Position numbers and translations under genes: made by a program. Below are positions 1-10,857 of a DNA stretch of 64,000 nucleotides, one piece after another. How positions within the stretch are numbered: the first letter of the stretch is position 1; every line of letters starts with the position of its first letter. The DNA lies in contig JANFAH010000047.1 in NCBI GenBank assembly GCA_024663395.1, forward strand, positions 434,001-498,000. The letters are read 5' to 3'. The notes under the pieces are model-generated. The model had not been told where the DNA came from, made no database searches, and saw only the letters and a program-made list of their open reading frames with translations. The DNA comes from Pisolithus tinctorius (Eukaryota > Basidiomycota > Agaricomycetes > Boletales > Pisolithaceae).

Positions 1-715
1 TGCACAGTTGTTTTCAGATTGTAATTTGCAGGATATTTCACCACCACTGGGTATGTTGACACTCCTTCACAATGATTTCTTGCCACAAAAGGTATGGCCA
101 CAAAGTTATGGCATCGACCTTTACAATGGCACACTCTTGTCTCCAAAGGGAATGCATAAGGTGGATGACATTGGCACCATACATATGTGTGAGCAATGTC
201 ATTGTAGTTTGACAGCCAAGTGTCCATCACAACCTGTAGGTGCTCTGGCCAACTCTCAGTACTACAGTTGAAGTGAATTGCCTGCTGAGGTTAGAGATGT
301 CTTCCAAACTGCATCACCATTTGAGTTGGCATTGGTGTCATTGGCATGAGCATCTACAATTACACATCACTATCAATCAAAAACAGTGCAAGGACAACAT
401 TTACCCAAAGAAGCTAGTCAGAGTTATTCCAGGGGGAACATTGCCATCTTGCCTCAAGATGTAATGGGGTTGTGATGTGTGTTGCTGCCTTCAGTGGATG
501 ATGTCAAGGACACTCTCTGTGTTGTTTTCTGCAGCAGAAAGTTCACACCTACAAAAGAAGTGCTGATGCACTTTTGTCCCATGTTGGTGTCGAAGAGTAA
601 GGTGGAGATCATGATCAATTTCCTCATTGCAGAAAATCAGTGGTATAAGCTTTCCAGTGTCAGATTCAATCACACAACTTTTGAATTTTTCTATCCAGAC
701 CACAATTGTAAGTAA
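1..715 (+). pseudogene. DUF6570-like (Helitron-associated) coding relic
   Basis: One forward frame reads through the whole stretch, interrupted by three TGA codons (269-271, 347-349, 473-475), and ends at TAA 713-715. The conceptual protein runs QLFSDCNLQDISPP, then a cysteine pair (CEQCHCSLTAKCPS), ALANSQYY, ELPAEVRDVF, RGNIAILPQDV and VLVSKSKVEIMINFL. This order resembles the DUF6570 domain found in proteins encoded by fungal Helitron-type transposons; that assignment is from memory. All three interruptions are TGA, and at two of them related proteins would have arginine, so CGA-to-TGA decay is likely. The relic is open at the left edge, so its start lies outside the window. No helicase domain is visible downstream. 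Confidence 0.6.
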
Positions 716-2739
716 TTTGTTTTGCAAGTGGAAGATGACCATCTTCTCAACTCCACACCCAAATCATCAAGCTCCCTCTCCAAATCATTTTAACCTACCA
801 CAGCTTCCATTGACTTTTTCCTCTTAAACAGTGTATATCACCTTGTTTACAAGGTCACTCCACCCTGAAATTCATAATGTTTTTTTGGTCAGCCATGATT
901 ATCATATTTTGGGTCTCAGCACTGTACTCCACTGCTCTGCAACTCCAAAGTGGGTGAATGGGCTCAATTTTGTCAGACAGTCCAGCATGTTCCTGTCTGT
1001 TGCTTTGCATACAGGTGCAAGCACAGTAAACAAGGTGCCTGCTGTGCAAAACAGCCTTATTCTAGAGTATACAAGGCTCAGAAAATATTGTAAATAAGTT
1101 TATCTGTGCATCTTACAACAGTGTGAATACCATATAGTACACTTCACACATGCAAGCATGAGGTAACATGCCACAACCTTACACTAGGCATGTTGCAATG
1201 GAGATTGGATATGCACATGCCATATAACTTGATGAAAAGCAATAGTCCTATACCCCAACATGCTACTCTTCTTTGTGACCATACATAGACTTTATTGGCC
1301 TTCTGGCTTTATCAACAGTTGCTTTGCTGAAAACATGTTAGAATAATAACTCCATAAATGGTGAAAATATCCACTTACAACACTATGCACACAGATGTTT
1401 TTGAGATTTAATGGTTAATCCCACTGGAGACATTTGTAAGAAATGTGACATTGTGATGGCAATCAGGATTTTGAATGTATATGGGACTTTGGAGATTGTT
1501 GGATAAATTGCCAGATTTCAGCAATCTATATGGGGTTATACCAAGGCAGCATGAACTCCCAACTTCTGATGGCAAGAAATCAGGTCTCAAATCTGAAGGT
1601 TGCATAGGACTATATGAGGGGACATGGCTGTACACAATAACAAGCAGATTCCAAATTTCACAGGATTCTCCACAGCAATAGGGGATTTCAAAAAAGACAC
1701 TGGTAGGCATTGAGATGCTGCAATCAACCATCATACTGGTTAGCAGATGAAACTGAGGGTCTTACCAAGAACAGTGAACTGCATAAGAGCTGAAATTCTC
1801 TTTTTTTCATTTGAGGAATATCTTGGCTGTGGACAGTTCAAATAAGACTTGTGGTAAAGAATATGTCTTACACATCTGGTTTGCCTGTGCTATACCCACA
1901 AGCATGGGGCATAAATCATCCACACTTTCACCATGTTTCTGGAAGGCCACTGCAATTTGTGCAATAACAGTATTTTGGACACCTGATTGCTGATATTTTT
2001 GGATGACCATTGTCAGATCCAGCTGTGAATCCTTCCATGCAATACTCCTATCCTTGACCTGTGACTGGAAAAATAAGTATTCAAAGACAATTACACAACC
2101 TGTAATTATGAGCTTCACATCCAAGCAGCATCAAATGAGATAATTTACCAATGCCATGTTCAGCAAGTGCCATCAGGGAAGGCTGCCATGACATGGACAA
2201 CGTAGGAATAGAGATGGGACCACCTTCCTGTTTGATGGGTTGCTATGACCAACCAATTCAACACATCATAGACAGCTAGGAAAAGAAAGGAATTGCAACA
2301 AACCACCTGACAAGAAATCAAGGGTAAAACAGGAACCAATGATAAAGTAGGAAAAAGAGTGACAAACCAACTGTAAAACATATCAGCAATACATGAGTGT
2401 GGGATGTGGAACAAAACCATACATCCTGGAAATAGGTTAAACTGTGTCAGGTCTGTGGAGGATTATGACAACTAACATGCTGGGGGGGATGCAGGGGGGC
2501 CAATAAGAAAAAGGAATACTCCACAGGAAGACTGTACCTACATCCTAATGCAACGCATCAACAATATTGTGGAGATACATGCACTGATCAAGCTCACCAT
2601 CTATTTAATGAGAAGACCTTGTGAAAAACATGCTAAATGGGCCATTTCCACAACACTCACTCTCTAAGATACAGATGCCAAAAGTGAAATAGTAAGGATT
2701 GTGAGTATATATCTTGCACCAACAGATGCTGCCACAACA
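716..2739. other. AT-rich, CpG-poor non-coding stretch
   Basis: Short open frames occur on both strands (for example 831-1097 plus and 1807-2124 minus), but I recognise no domain and no convincing exon series. The composition matches the flanking transposon relic, so this is probably further decayed repeat DNA. Confidence 0.5.
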
Positions 2740-5400
2740 TCACTCACATTCTATGCATGCAAGTCAAGCAAAGTGGTGGTGAATATAATCAGTATGCATC
2801 CACCACCATCTGCCATGATTCCACTCACATACTATGAACCCCAGTCCAACAGGGTGGGAGTGAACATGTCAGCATGCATCCACCACCATCTGCCATGACT
2901 CTACTCACAAACTATGAACCCCAGTCCAACAGGGTGGGAGTGAACATGTCAGCATGCATCCACCACTATCTGCCATGACTCCACTCACATCCTATGAACC
3001 CCATGCCAACAGGGTGGGAGTGAACATGTCAGCATGCACCCACCACCATCTGCCATGGCTCCACTCACAATCTATGAACCCCAGTTCAACAGGGTGGGAG
3101 TGAACATGTCAGCATGCATCCACCACCATCTGCCATAACTCCACTCACTCCCTATGAACCCCAGTCCAACAGGGTGGGAGTGAACATGTCAGCATGCATC
3201 CTCCACCACCTGCCATGACTCCACTCACACCCTATGAACCACAGTCCAACAGGGTGGGAGTGAACATGTCAGCATGCATCCACCACCATCTGCCATGACT
3301 CCACTCACAACCTATGAACCCCAGTCCAACAGGGTGGGAGTAAACATGTCAGCATGCATCCACCACCATCTACCATGACTCCACTCACTCCCTATGACAC
3401 CCAGTCCAACAGGGTGGGAGTGAACATGTCAGCATGCATCCACCACTATCTGCCATGACTCCACTCACAACCTATGAACCCCAGTCCAACAGGGTGGGAG
3501 TGAACATCTCAGCATGCATCCACCACCATCTGCCATGACTCCACTCACAAGCTATGAACCCCAGTCCAACAGGGTGGGAGTAAACATGTCAGCATGCATC
3601 CACCACCACCCGCCATGACTCCACTCACATTCTATGAACCCCAGTCCAACAGGGTGGGAATGAACATGTCAGCATGCATCCACCACCACCTGCCATAACT
3701 CCACTCACATCCTATGAACCCCATGCCAACAGGGTGGGAGTGAACATGTCAGCATGCATCCACCACTATCTGCCATGACTCCACTCACATACTATGAACC
3801 CCAGTCCAACAGGGTGGGAGTGAACATGTCAGCATGCATCCACCACCATCTGCCATGACTCTACTCACTCCCTATGAACCACAGTCCAACAGGGTGGGAG
3901 TGAACATGTCAGCATGCATCCACCACCATCTGCCATGACTCCACTCACTCCCTATGAACCCCAGTCCAATGGGGTGGGAGTGAACATGTCAGCATGCATC
4001 CACCACCATCTTCCATGACTCCACTCACATCCTATGAACCCCAGTCCAACAGGGTGGGAGTAAACATGTCAGCATGCATCCACCACATCTGCCATGACTC
4101 CACTCACATCCTATGAACCCCAGTCCAACAGGGTGGGAGTGAACATGTCAGCATGCATCCATCACCATCTGCCATGACTCCACTCACATCCTATGAACCC
4201 ATCCAACAGGGTGGGAGTGAACACATCAGCATGCATCCACCACCACCTGCCATGACTCCACTCACTCCCTATGACACCCAGTCCAACAGGGGGGGAGTGA
4301 ACATGTCAGCATGCATCCACCACCATCCACCATGACTCTACTCACTTGCTATGAATGCCAGTTCAACAGGGTGGGAGTGAACATGTCAGCATGCATCCAC
4401 CACTATCTGCCATGACTCCACTCACTCCCTATGACACCCAGTCCAACAGGGTGGGAGTGAACATGTCAGCATGCATCCATCACCAGCTGCCATGACTCCA
4501 CTCACATCCTATGAACCCCAGTCCAACAGGGTGGGAGTGAACATGTCAGCATGCATCCACCACCATCTGCCATGACTCCACTCACAAACTATGAACCCCA
4601 GTCCAACAGGGTGGGAGTGAACATGTCAGCATGCATCCACCACCATCTGCCATGACTCCACTCACAACCTATGAACCCCAGTCCAACAGGGTGGGAGTGA
4701 ACATCTCAGCATGCATCCACCACCATCTGCCATGACTCCACTCACAAGCTTTGAATGCCAGTTCAACAGGGTGGGAGTGAACATGTCAGCATGCATCCAC
4801 CACCATCTGCCATGACTCTACTCACTCCCTATGACACCCAGTCCAACAGGGGGGGAGTGAACATGTCAGCATGCATCCATCACCATCTGCCATGACTCCA
4901 CTCACATCCTATGAACCCCAGTCCAACAGGGTGGGAGTGAACATGTCAGCATGCATCCATCACCATCTGCCATGACTCCACTCACTCCCTATGAACCCCA
5001 GTTCAACAGGGTGGGAGTGAACATGTCAGCATGCATCCACCACCATCTGCCATGATTCCACTCACATTCTATGAACCCCAGTCCAACAGGGTGGGAGTAA
5101 ACATGTCAGCATGCATCCACCACCATCTGCCATGACTCCACTCACTTGCTATGAACCCCAGTCCAACAGGGTGGGAGTGAACATGTCAGCATGCATCCAC
5201 CACCATCTGCCATGACTCCACTCACATACTATGAACCCCAGTCCAACAGGGTGGGAGTGAATATGTCAGCATGCATCCACCACCATCTGCTATGACTCCA
5301 CTCACATACTATGAACCCCAGTCCAACAGGGTGGGAGTGAACATGTCAGCATGCATCCACCATTATCTTCAATGAGTCAACTTACATGCTGTCAATCACA
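2740..5400. repeat. 80-bp tandem minisatellite, about 33 copies
   Basis: The unit is 80 bp and contains in order CACCACCATCTGCCATGACT, CCACTCACA, CTATGAACCCCAGTCCAACA, GGGTGGGAGTGAACATGTC and AGCATGCATC. Copies are head to tail, differ by few substitutions, and show almost no length change (one or two copies are shorter by a few bases, near 4085 and 4200). The first copy (about 2740-2800) and the last (after about 5360) are degenerate, as is typical of array edges. The period is not a multiple of 3, so it is not a coding repeat. Units carrying TCACTCCC can pair with the GGGAGTGA about 21 bases downstream. Confidence 0.95.
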
Positions 5401-5492
5401 GTGAAACCCAACAGTATCAATCACCTTCAGCATCAGTTATACTTGCTCTTGCAGCATTTCACACACCTTCTGTAACCTAATTAGCCTCTCAT

Positions 5493-6857
5493 TCACCCAA
5501 AATACTGGTTGCTTACAAATGGGAACCATGTTGAAATGGCATATTCTATAGTTGGCAGTCCAATCTTGTCAGCCCCATTCTTCATGATCTTCTTCAATGT
5601 TCTTTCTGTAGTCAGCACCATGTAGAACTTGATTTTTACCACTCACTTCATTATGGCAAATTCCATGCAGAGTCCCAAGTTTGACTGCTGTGATGATATA
5701 AGCAGTCCTTGCAACCCTTCCTCTGTCAAAGCATTTGCTGTGCATTTCAATAGCTCTTCACAATCTGCACTCTCCTGTTCCATGCCTGGAGAGACACATG
5801 CTAATTTGCAGTTTTTTTATTCAAGGCTTACTCACCAGTGAGCATCACATAGCTTTGAGGTGGAAACTTCAATTCATTCAGCCACCCTCTGATCTTTTCC
5901 AGGCATCCCTTTTGCAGCTGTTTTTCTACCTCTGGTGCCTCTTTCATTGCATCATCTATAGTTAACCCCCTTTTCATAAGCTCCTGAACTGCATCAAGAT
6001 TTAAGGTGTCTGCCTTTGTTAGTAGCACAATCACAGGAACTGTGCATATCCTAAATCCTTGCACTAGATATGATGTGATATTTGTGTACACATACCACGT
6101 CCTGAATCACACTCATTAAAGAACTTCCTTTCAGCAGCCATGACCATCCTATGGCTTTCATTCAAAGGAATGCAATACCTAAATCAATCAAAAAGACCAC
6201 ATCAGTGGATTCCCAGTGGCACTAGTCATACATTTCCCTACCAAATTGCATGTATTCTCTTCTCCAGTTTGGTGGACTTTGCTTGATCTGTAACAAATTT
6301 CTTCATCTTATCAAACTCTTCCTCGCTCCCCGCCTCAAATCCACATGAGTCATGGAACACATAGCGCGGGTTACTTTTAAACACTAGCTCATCCTCAATG
6401 TTATGGTAGCCACGCTGCATAAGTTTGACGTGAGCATCATGTAATCTCACGTGGTAGCCTTACCCCGAGTGAACCCTGCACCGCCCCAGTATCAACCTGG
6501 CAGAATGAGATGTTGACAAATACAAAGTACATAACACACCCACATACCTTCTTCCCGTTTCCATCGAAGATCTCAGGCTGATCCGTAGTGTTACAAACCC
6601 GCTGTAAAACAGTTGTTTTACCCGCGTTTGCTCTGCCCATGACAAGAATGCGAAAACGAGGAATGCGATCAATCTGCCTTTTGGCCTTATTAGGATCTAG
6701 ACGATAGTTTGAAGCTGGTGTAGGGTCGATTGCATGCGGGGCGACATGAAGGAGTGGCTTCGTTGAGAATGGGAACTAGAAACACACCAGCATTGTCACT
6801 CGGACCTTGAGAACGCCGCAGCGAACGCCACCATGAACGAACAGAGCTCGGCGCCAT
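5493..6857 (-). CDS. P-loop GTPase-like protein (fungal G-domain family)
   Basis: Eight exons can be chained with GT-AG introns. The protein begins MAPSS (start 6857, short first exon, donor GTTCGT, least certain), then RFRILVMGRANAGKTT with a GxxxxGKT P-loop (G1), HDSCGFEAG (G3-like DxxG), WYCIPLNESHR, and VPVIVLLTKAD (G4-like TKxD). It ends in an alpha-helical tail, YAISTWFPFVSNQYFG, with TGA at 5493-5495. This resembles a large Agaricomycete family of GTPase-like proteins of unknown cellular role. The exons downstream of about 6310 lie in CpG-free DNA next to the minisatellite, yet keep open frames and splice sites, so the gene may still be functional. The G4 motif supports guanine specificity, but catalysis is inferred. 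Confidence 0.8.
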
Positions 6858-7895
6858 GGCGATATGAAGATAAGAAGACAGGTCTTAGGATACCTTGAGC
6901 AATAAGCGTGCTATGAGTGTAGGGGACGATGGTGGTGAAGTGCGAACGGCAAAGGACTGCGGAGTCAAGTGGCGTTGGATCAACGTGACTATCTGTGGTG
7001 CACAGCCTGACTCACGTGTGAACTACGACCACCAAGTTCCCGCTGGACCGTCCCACTTCATCCCGTCGTCTGACCGAGTCCCGGTGATATATCGACGAGA
7101 GAAAGACTCAACCATCGGTCCTTCAGGGGAGCTTGTCCCATACTCTCCGCAGTACCAAGCCCGCTCGATAGGTACACTAATTATACTCCTGGTGGAACGG
7201 ACTACCGATCTTCTCAGCGGCTTTGTGTTTCCGTGCTCGCCCCGTCCTTTACACCAGGCACCGCACCACAATGGGGCTTCCCCAGCTCCTCCATCGAGGA
7301 TCTGGTTTCCAAAATCATTGAATCTTCCACAATACTCTGCCGTGCAGTTGGGAAAGCCACAAGCAACATGTCTCTTTGCTAACCCACCCTAGTATTCGCA
7401 CGAGGGGTATAAACGACAAGTGACTTGTCCAAGGCGCCCGCACAATCACGGGGTCAAGATCTGAACCACGAACCGACGTGCTATAACCACATCTGCCGGT
7501 GGTGCCGATGACGGCCGTCGCTGAGCCTGCCAACTCTATGGCCACCCGTCCACAGTACAGTTCCGTCTCCAAAATGCATACCAGTGAGTGCCGTGTTCCA
7601 GCTACCCCCTTAATCTCCCCTAATTCCACCCAGATGAGATCCTATCGTTTACGCTGTGGGTGACTGCAACCGATAGCCATGGAAGTGACTGACCCCCCGG
7701 TATAAAATTTTCATGACAATCTAACGGTACACCTATCAATCTCCATGCCAGTCATTCATATGCCACTACGTAGTTTTCTAGCTAAGTATCATAGAATAAC
7801 CTTTAAAGCTTGTGCCTTGGTGCTCCTTCCCCTGATGGGGTTTCGTCGCCCTCTGAAAGGCGAAGATATTTCTAAAGTCACAAATACATATCGCA
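6858..7895. other. intergenic, no gene recognised
   Basis: CpG content is normal here. The longest open frame (6895-7392, plus) has no recognisable domain and biased, unstructured composition; opposing frames overlap it. I see no tRNA or 5S rRNA. Confidence 0.5.
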
Positions 7896-8604
7896 TTACC
7901 CTTTCCCCACATATCGCTGCTTCTCATACTCCCTCCAGAGCGACTTCATGAGAGTCTTGCCACCGGAATCCAGTGCAGACCATCAGAACATCTCGATTGT
8001 ACTCACCGAGCATTTCACATAATGAGAATAGTAGCCCAGACTCGAGTTCTCTTCGTACATCTAGTGTCAGGATATACAACGGGTCGTTCATATAGTCGAT
8101 GTATGCGAAGAGGACGCGTCCTACATGCTTTGCGAAAGGCTTTGCCAGAGATTCAGCGTTTTGTGTTTCGGCGGCAATCGCGGTGTGTTGTGTTGTGTGC
8201 ACACGAGTGACAGTTTTGACAGCGAGTGCGGTGAGAAGTCCCCTAAGAGCACGGCTTTCGTACGATGCCGGGCGGCTGAGATGGTGAAATCCAAGAGAAG
8301 TATTCCTGCGATGTGTTTATTCTGCTTAGCTCCTGGGACACATGCGCCTGGTTATCAGCAGCAGTTGATGCGAGACGAAGGCCAGATGCGGGAGCGGATG
8401 TTTAACTCTGTCGCGTCTCAGACCAACGAGAGAGCCTGCTAAGGAAACGATGCAGTGAAAAATCGCAAACGAAGTGGTGTCGTGGTCGGTGGAGCCCGAT
8501 AGAATTTTACAGAACAAAGACCGGATACTCCTGAGGTCGACTGAACACGCATCAGCGGCTGCCATTGAATACACACATCCAAACCTCGCCTCCCATTGCC
8601 ACAT
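7896..8604 (-). pseudogene. URB2/NPA2-like C-terminal gene fragment, broken
   Basis: Reading on the minus strand, one frame gives VDLRSIRSLFCKIL, RRDRVKHPLPHLAFVSHQ, two in-frame TAA stops (around 8309-8328), then ALRGLLTALAVKTVTRVH, AESLAKPFAKHVGRVL, LDVRRELESGLLFSLCEM and NRDVLMV. After a frameshift near 7970 the adjacent frame continues LDSGGKTLMKSLWREYEK and ends QRYVGKG, TAA at 7896. From memory this order and the final YEKQRYVGKG resemble the C-terminus of the fungal nucleolar ribosome-biogenesis protein Urb2/Npa2. Two stops plus a frameshift, and absence of the long N-terminal part, make it a pseudogene fragment. Its upstream edge abuts the inverted kinesin copy. Confidence 0.6.
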
Positions 8605-8639
8605 AATTGGTGGCCATCTCTCGTGCCTCCAGAACCTGT

Positions 8640-9700
8640 CTCTCCCGCGCCGTCCCCTTCACACCCGGGCGGCCGGCTTCCGTTTCATCGAGCTCAGACA
8701 TTCCCCGCGCTACCGCACCATCCATCCTCGGAACAACAGCCAAAAAATACAAGGCAGCATTATCAGCAGAGTCCCGTCTCCGAACCAACAAATCTTCCTT
8801 ACCCGTACTGCTTTCCCCCGTTCCTGGGTCACCACCTAAAGCATCATGCTACGATGACACACGGCCAAAGGCACCCTCCACGCCACGCGGCACGTGTCCA
8901 AATCCCGCCATTTTCATGAGTCCAGGCGACATGTCTATGGATCTCAGCAGAGTCGATCCGGAGGAGGTGCTCGTAGATTATCAGACTGTTGAGCCCGGAG
9001 ATGTGTCGGGGGACTTGGAAGATGACAATCAAATACCTGACTATGGAAAGGAAGACAAGGTTCTCATTTCTATTTGGTACATACGTCGTCTCGCTTTGAG
9101 AGGCCGCGACGTTCTTACCCTTCTCCTAGCATTCGCCCTACAACCGGTCACCAGGCTTGGGATACATCAATACCGAAAAGCATCAAACTTCTTCCGCAAC
9201 GTGCAAAGTCAACACTTAACGCCTGTGCGTTTTTGTGTGTGCTCCTACTCACTGGTCTGATAACTCCACACACGCGTACAGTCGGGGAATGAAGATCAGC
9301 CCGGTATCATTCCTCGTGCTATGAAGGACGCCTTTGCTCACATCCGTCGTACGTCCACACGTGAATATCTCCTTCGCTGCTCCTACCTCGAGATATACAA
9401 CGAAACCATTTATGACCTGCTCGTGCCACCTTCCGTGGCCGCAACACAGCCTGTACAACTAATTGGACAGGGCATATTGTCTCCGCTAAGAGAAGAGGTC
9501 GTCACCAGTTTGAAGAGCGTACGGGAGGTGATGGAGAGGGGTGAAAGACATCGAAAGACCGCCAGTACGGACTGGAACGAAAGAAGTAGCAGAAGTCACA
9601 GCGTGTTCAGGCTTGTGATTGAGAGCAGGGAAAGAGGCGAGGGTAAGCCAGGAGCAAGTGGGCGACAAACTCCGGGCTTGCGACCAGGCACTCCTCGCAT
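8640..9700 (+). pseudogene. Truncated inverted copy of the Kip2-like kinesin gene
   Basis: This plus-strand stretch matches the 5' part of the minus-strand kinesin gene (about 14750 down to 13550). It covers the low-complexity N-terminus (from RAVPFTP), the motor strand DKVLISI, and the block MKDAFAHIRRTSTREYLL through switch I NERSSRSHSVF to RQTPGLRP. Introns are kept (for example the one ending CTCCTAG near 9150), so this is a DNA-level duplication. About 155 bp matching intact positions 14015-14169 are missing at about 9206, removing the segment that ends in AYGQTASGKTFTL, that is, the P-loop. Over 122 residues of the second block I count 4 differences from the intact copy. The copy stops before switch II, so it cannot encode a working motor. 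Confidence 0.9.
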
Positions 9701-9739
9701 CCAGGCCGCCAATGACAATGGCTTTCTGATCACGGGAAT

Positions 9740-10626
9740 GGTCAATACCAGTTGCTTGTAATGGCCCGGGTACGCATACCAGCGTTACGATGGTGCTACA
9801 TACATTGTGTCTGAGCAGCCTGGTGGGCGGGGAGCCAAGATTCAACAGTTCGTCAAGGCTTGCACTTTGAGACCAAACGAGTCCGGGACACAGCGTGTTT
9901 TAGTTCAGGATTCTTCCCTGAGGTCATCTACGTATGTATTCTACTCTCGAGAACAGCTGACGGACGACGTTTGTCTACATCCATCCCACGAGCCAGGACG
10001 TCAGCACTAGAGGCGCCATGATATATTGCACAGCAGAACAAAGTGATAGTGATATCTTCTTCTGGAGGCAGAACAGAGTCGAGGGAGAACGGCCATGAGA
10101 GGGCCCGGTAGGAGGGTAAGTTTATGCTACATTTGCTAGGCGACGAAACGAGCGATCGGTGTGCGAACGAGGCGCTTGCCGGTTGTCTTTTTCTTTGGCC
10201 TTGAGAGAAAGTCGACGCCCAGATCGGACACGAGCGGGAAGGTTTAGTTGGATGTAATAGAAGCATATTGGAGGGATATGTCTATCAATGAAAACGCGTT
10301 TTCCACCCGTGTAGACGAAACAGATCAATTTGCAATCCCCAGGCCGAGTTGTAACAAGCAGACAACTCACATTCAGTTCTGGAGCAACATCATAAAAGTA
10401 CATAGGACATCGAACAACTTTAACTGCTGAGGAGATCGAGTACATAGATGAACAATGTACCTAATCATCCATGTCCGATGTTGAGAGAAGATTTTTTTTT
10501 CTTTTGTTTTATTCTTCTTTGCGCCAGGGAGTACTTGCGGATTTCAAGTTGACTGCAGCGACAGGTCAGAGAACCCTTACTAGTCATTCATCGCAGAATG
10601 TTAGCGTACTTACATGCTTCCCCTCA
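9740..10626. other. intergenic, possible minor coding remnants
   Basis: On the minus strand there are two short protein-like pieces: SSAVKVVRCPMYFYDVAPEL followed by a GTGAGT donor (about 10372-10445), and DFLSRPKKKTTGKRLVRTP ending in a stop near 10136. I do not recognise them and could not join them. A T-rich tract lies near 10490-10510. Otherwise nothing is visible. Confidence 0.3.
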
Positions 10627-10857
10627 CTAGTTAACCGGCATGTTGTACACAGTTCCGCCTAAATCAGCGGTCCTGTTGATGGCATCGTCGACGGCAGTGT
10701 CGCTGGCCAGCTCGTACCAATCAGTGAACACCACTCCATCAATTGATTCCAGATACGTGATGAACGACTGTTTGGCAGTTGTGTTGGCGAAAGCGGATAC
10801 CTGGCGACGGCCACTGCTACTGAAGTAGGCAACGATATAAGGGTTGGGGCTGGCCAT
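10627..10857 (-). CDS. small hypothetical protein, 76 residues
   Basis: A single-exon frame starts at ATG 10857 (MASPNPYIVAYFSSSGRR) and ends at TAG 10627. It has a PYIVAYF beta-strand-like start, a helix-like middle (AFANTTAKQSFITYLESI), a VVFTDWYEL segment and a DDAINRTADLGG turn. There is no signal peptide or membrane segment. The size and the opening strand recall small inhibitor-like or dimeric barrel proteins, but I cannot assign a family. It sits between the kinesin relic and the intact kinesin gene. The start is preceded by a purine-rich stretch and is the only ATG in frame. Confidence 0.55.
   Translation of the reverse strand: MASPNPYIVAYFSSSGRRQVSAFANTTAKQSFITYLESIDGVVFTDWYELASDTAVDDAINRTADLGGTVYNMPVN

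Larger units (their letters stand above)
1..6310. other. CpG-depleted block
   Basis: Reading by eye I find only about half a dozen CG dinucleotides here (for example near 115, 590, 2199, 2551, 3610 and 6097), while TG and CA are abundant. From about 6320 onward CG is frequent again. This pattern is expected of DNA long subject to cytosine methylation and deamination at CpG. The block contains a transposon relic, a minisatellite and the 3' half of a GTPase-like gene. Confidence 0.85.

Noticed and set aside
4153..4335. Short ORFs inside the minisatellite encoding His/Pro-rich peptides
   Set aside because: The repeat period (80) is not a multiple of 3, and frames change every copy; they are shadows of the repeat.
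2740..5400. CRISPR array
   Set aside because: Units are contiguous 80-bp tandem copies without unique spacers, and the DNA is eukaryotic.
6895..7392. 165-codon plus-strand frame
   Set aside because: No domain, no regular secondary-structure pattern and overlapping frames on the other strand; treated as chance.
7400..7560. tRNA-like or 5S-like stretch with GGTTCAGATC on the minus strand
   Set aside because: The stems needed for a cloverleaf do not form and no 5S internal control region matches.
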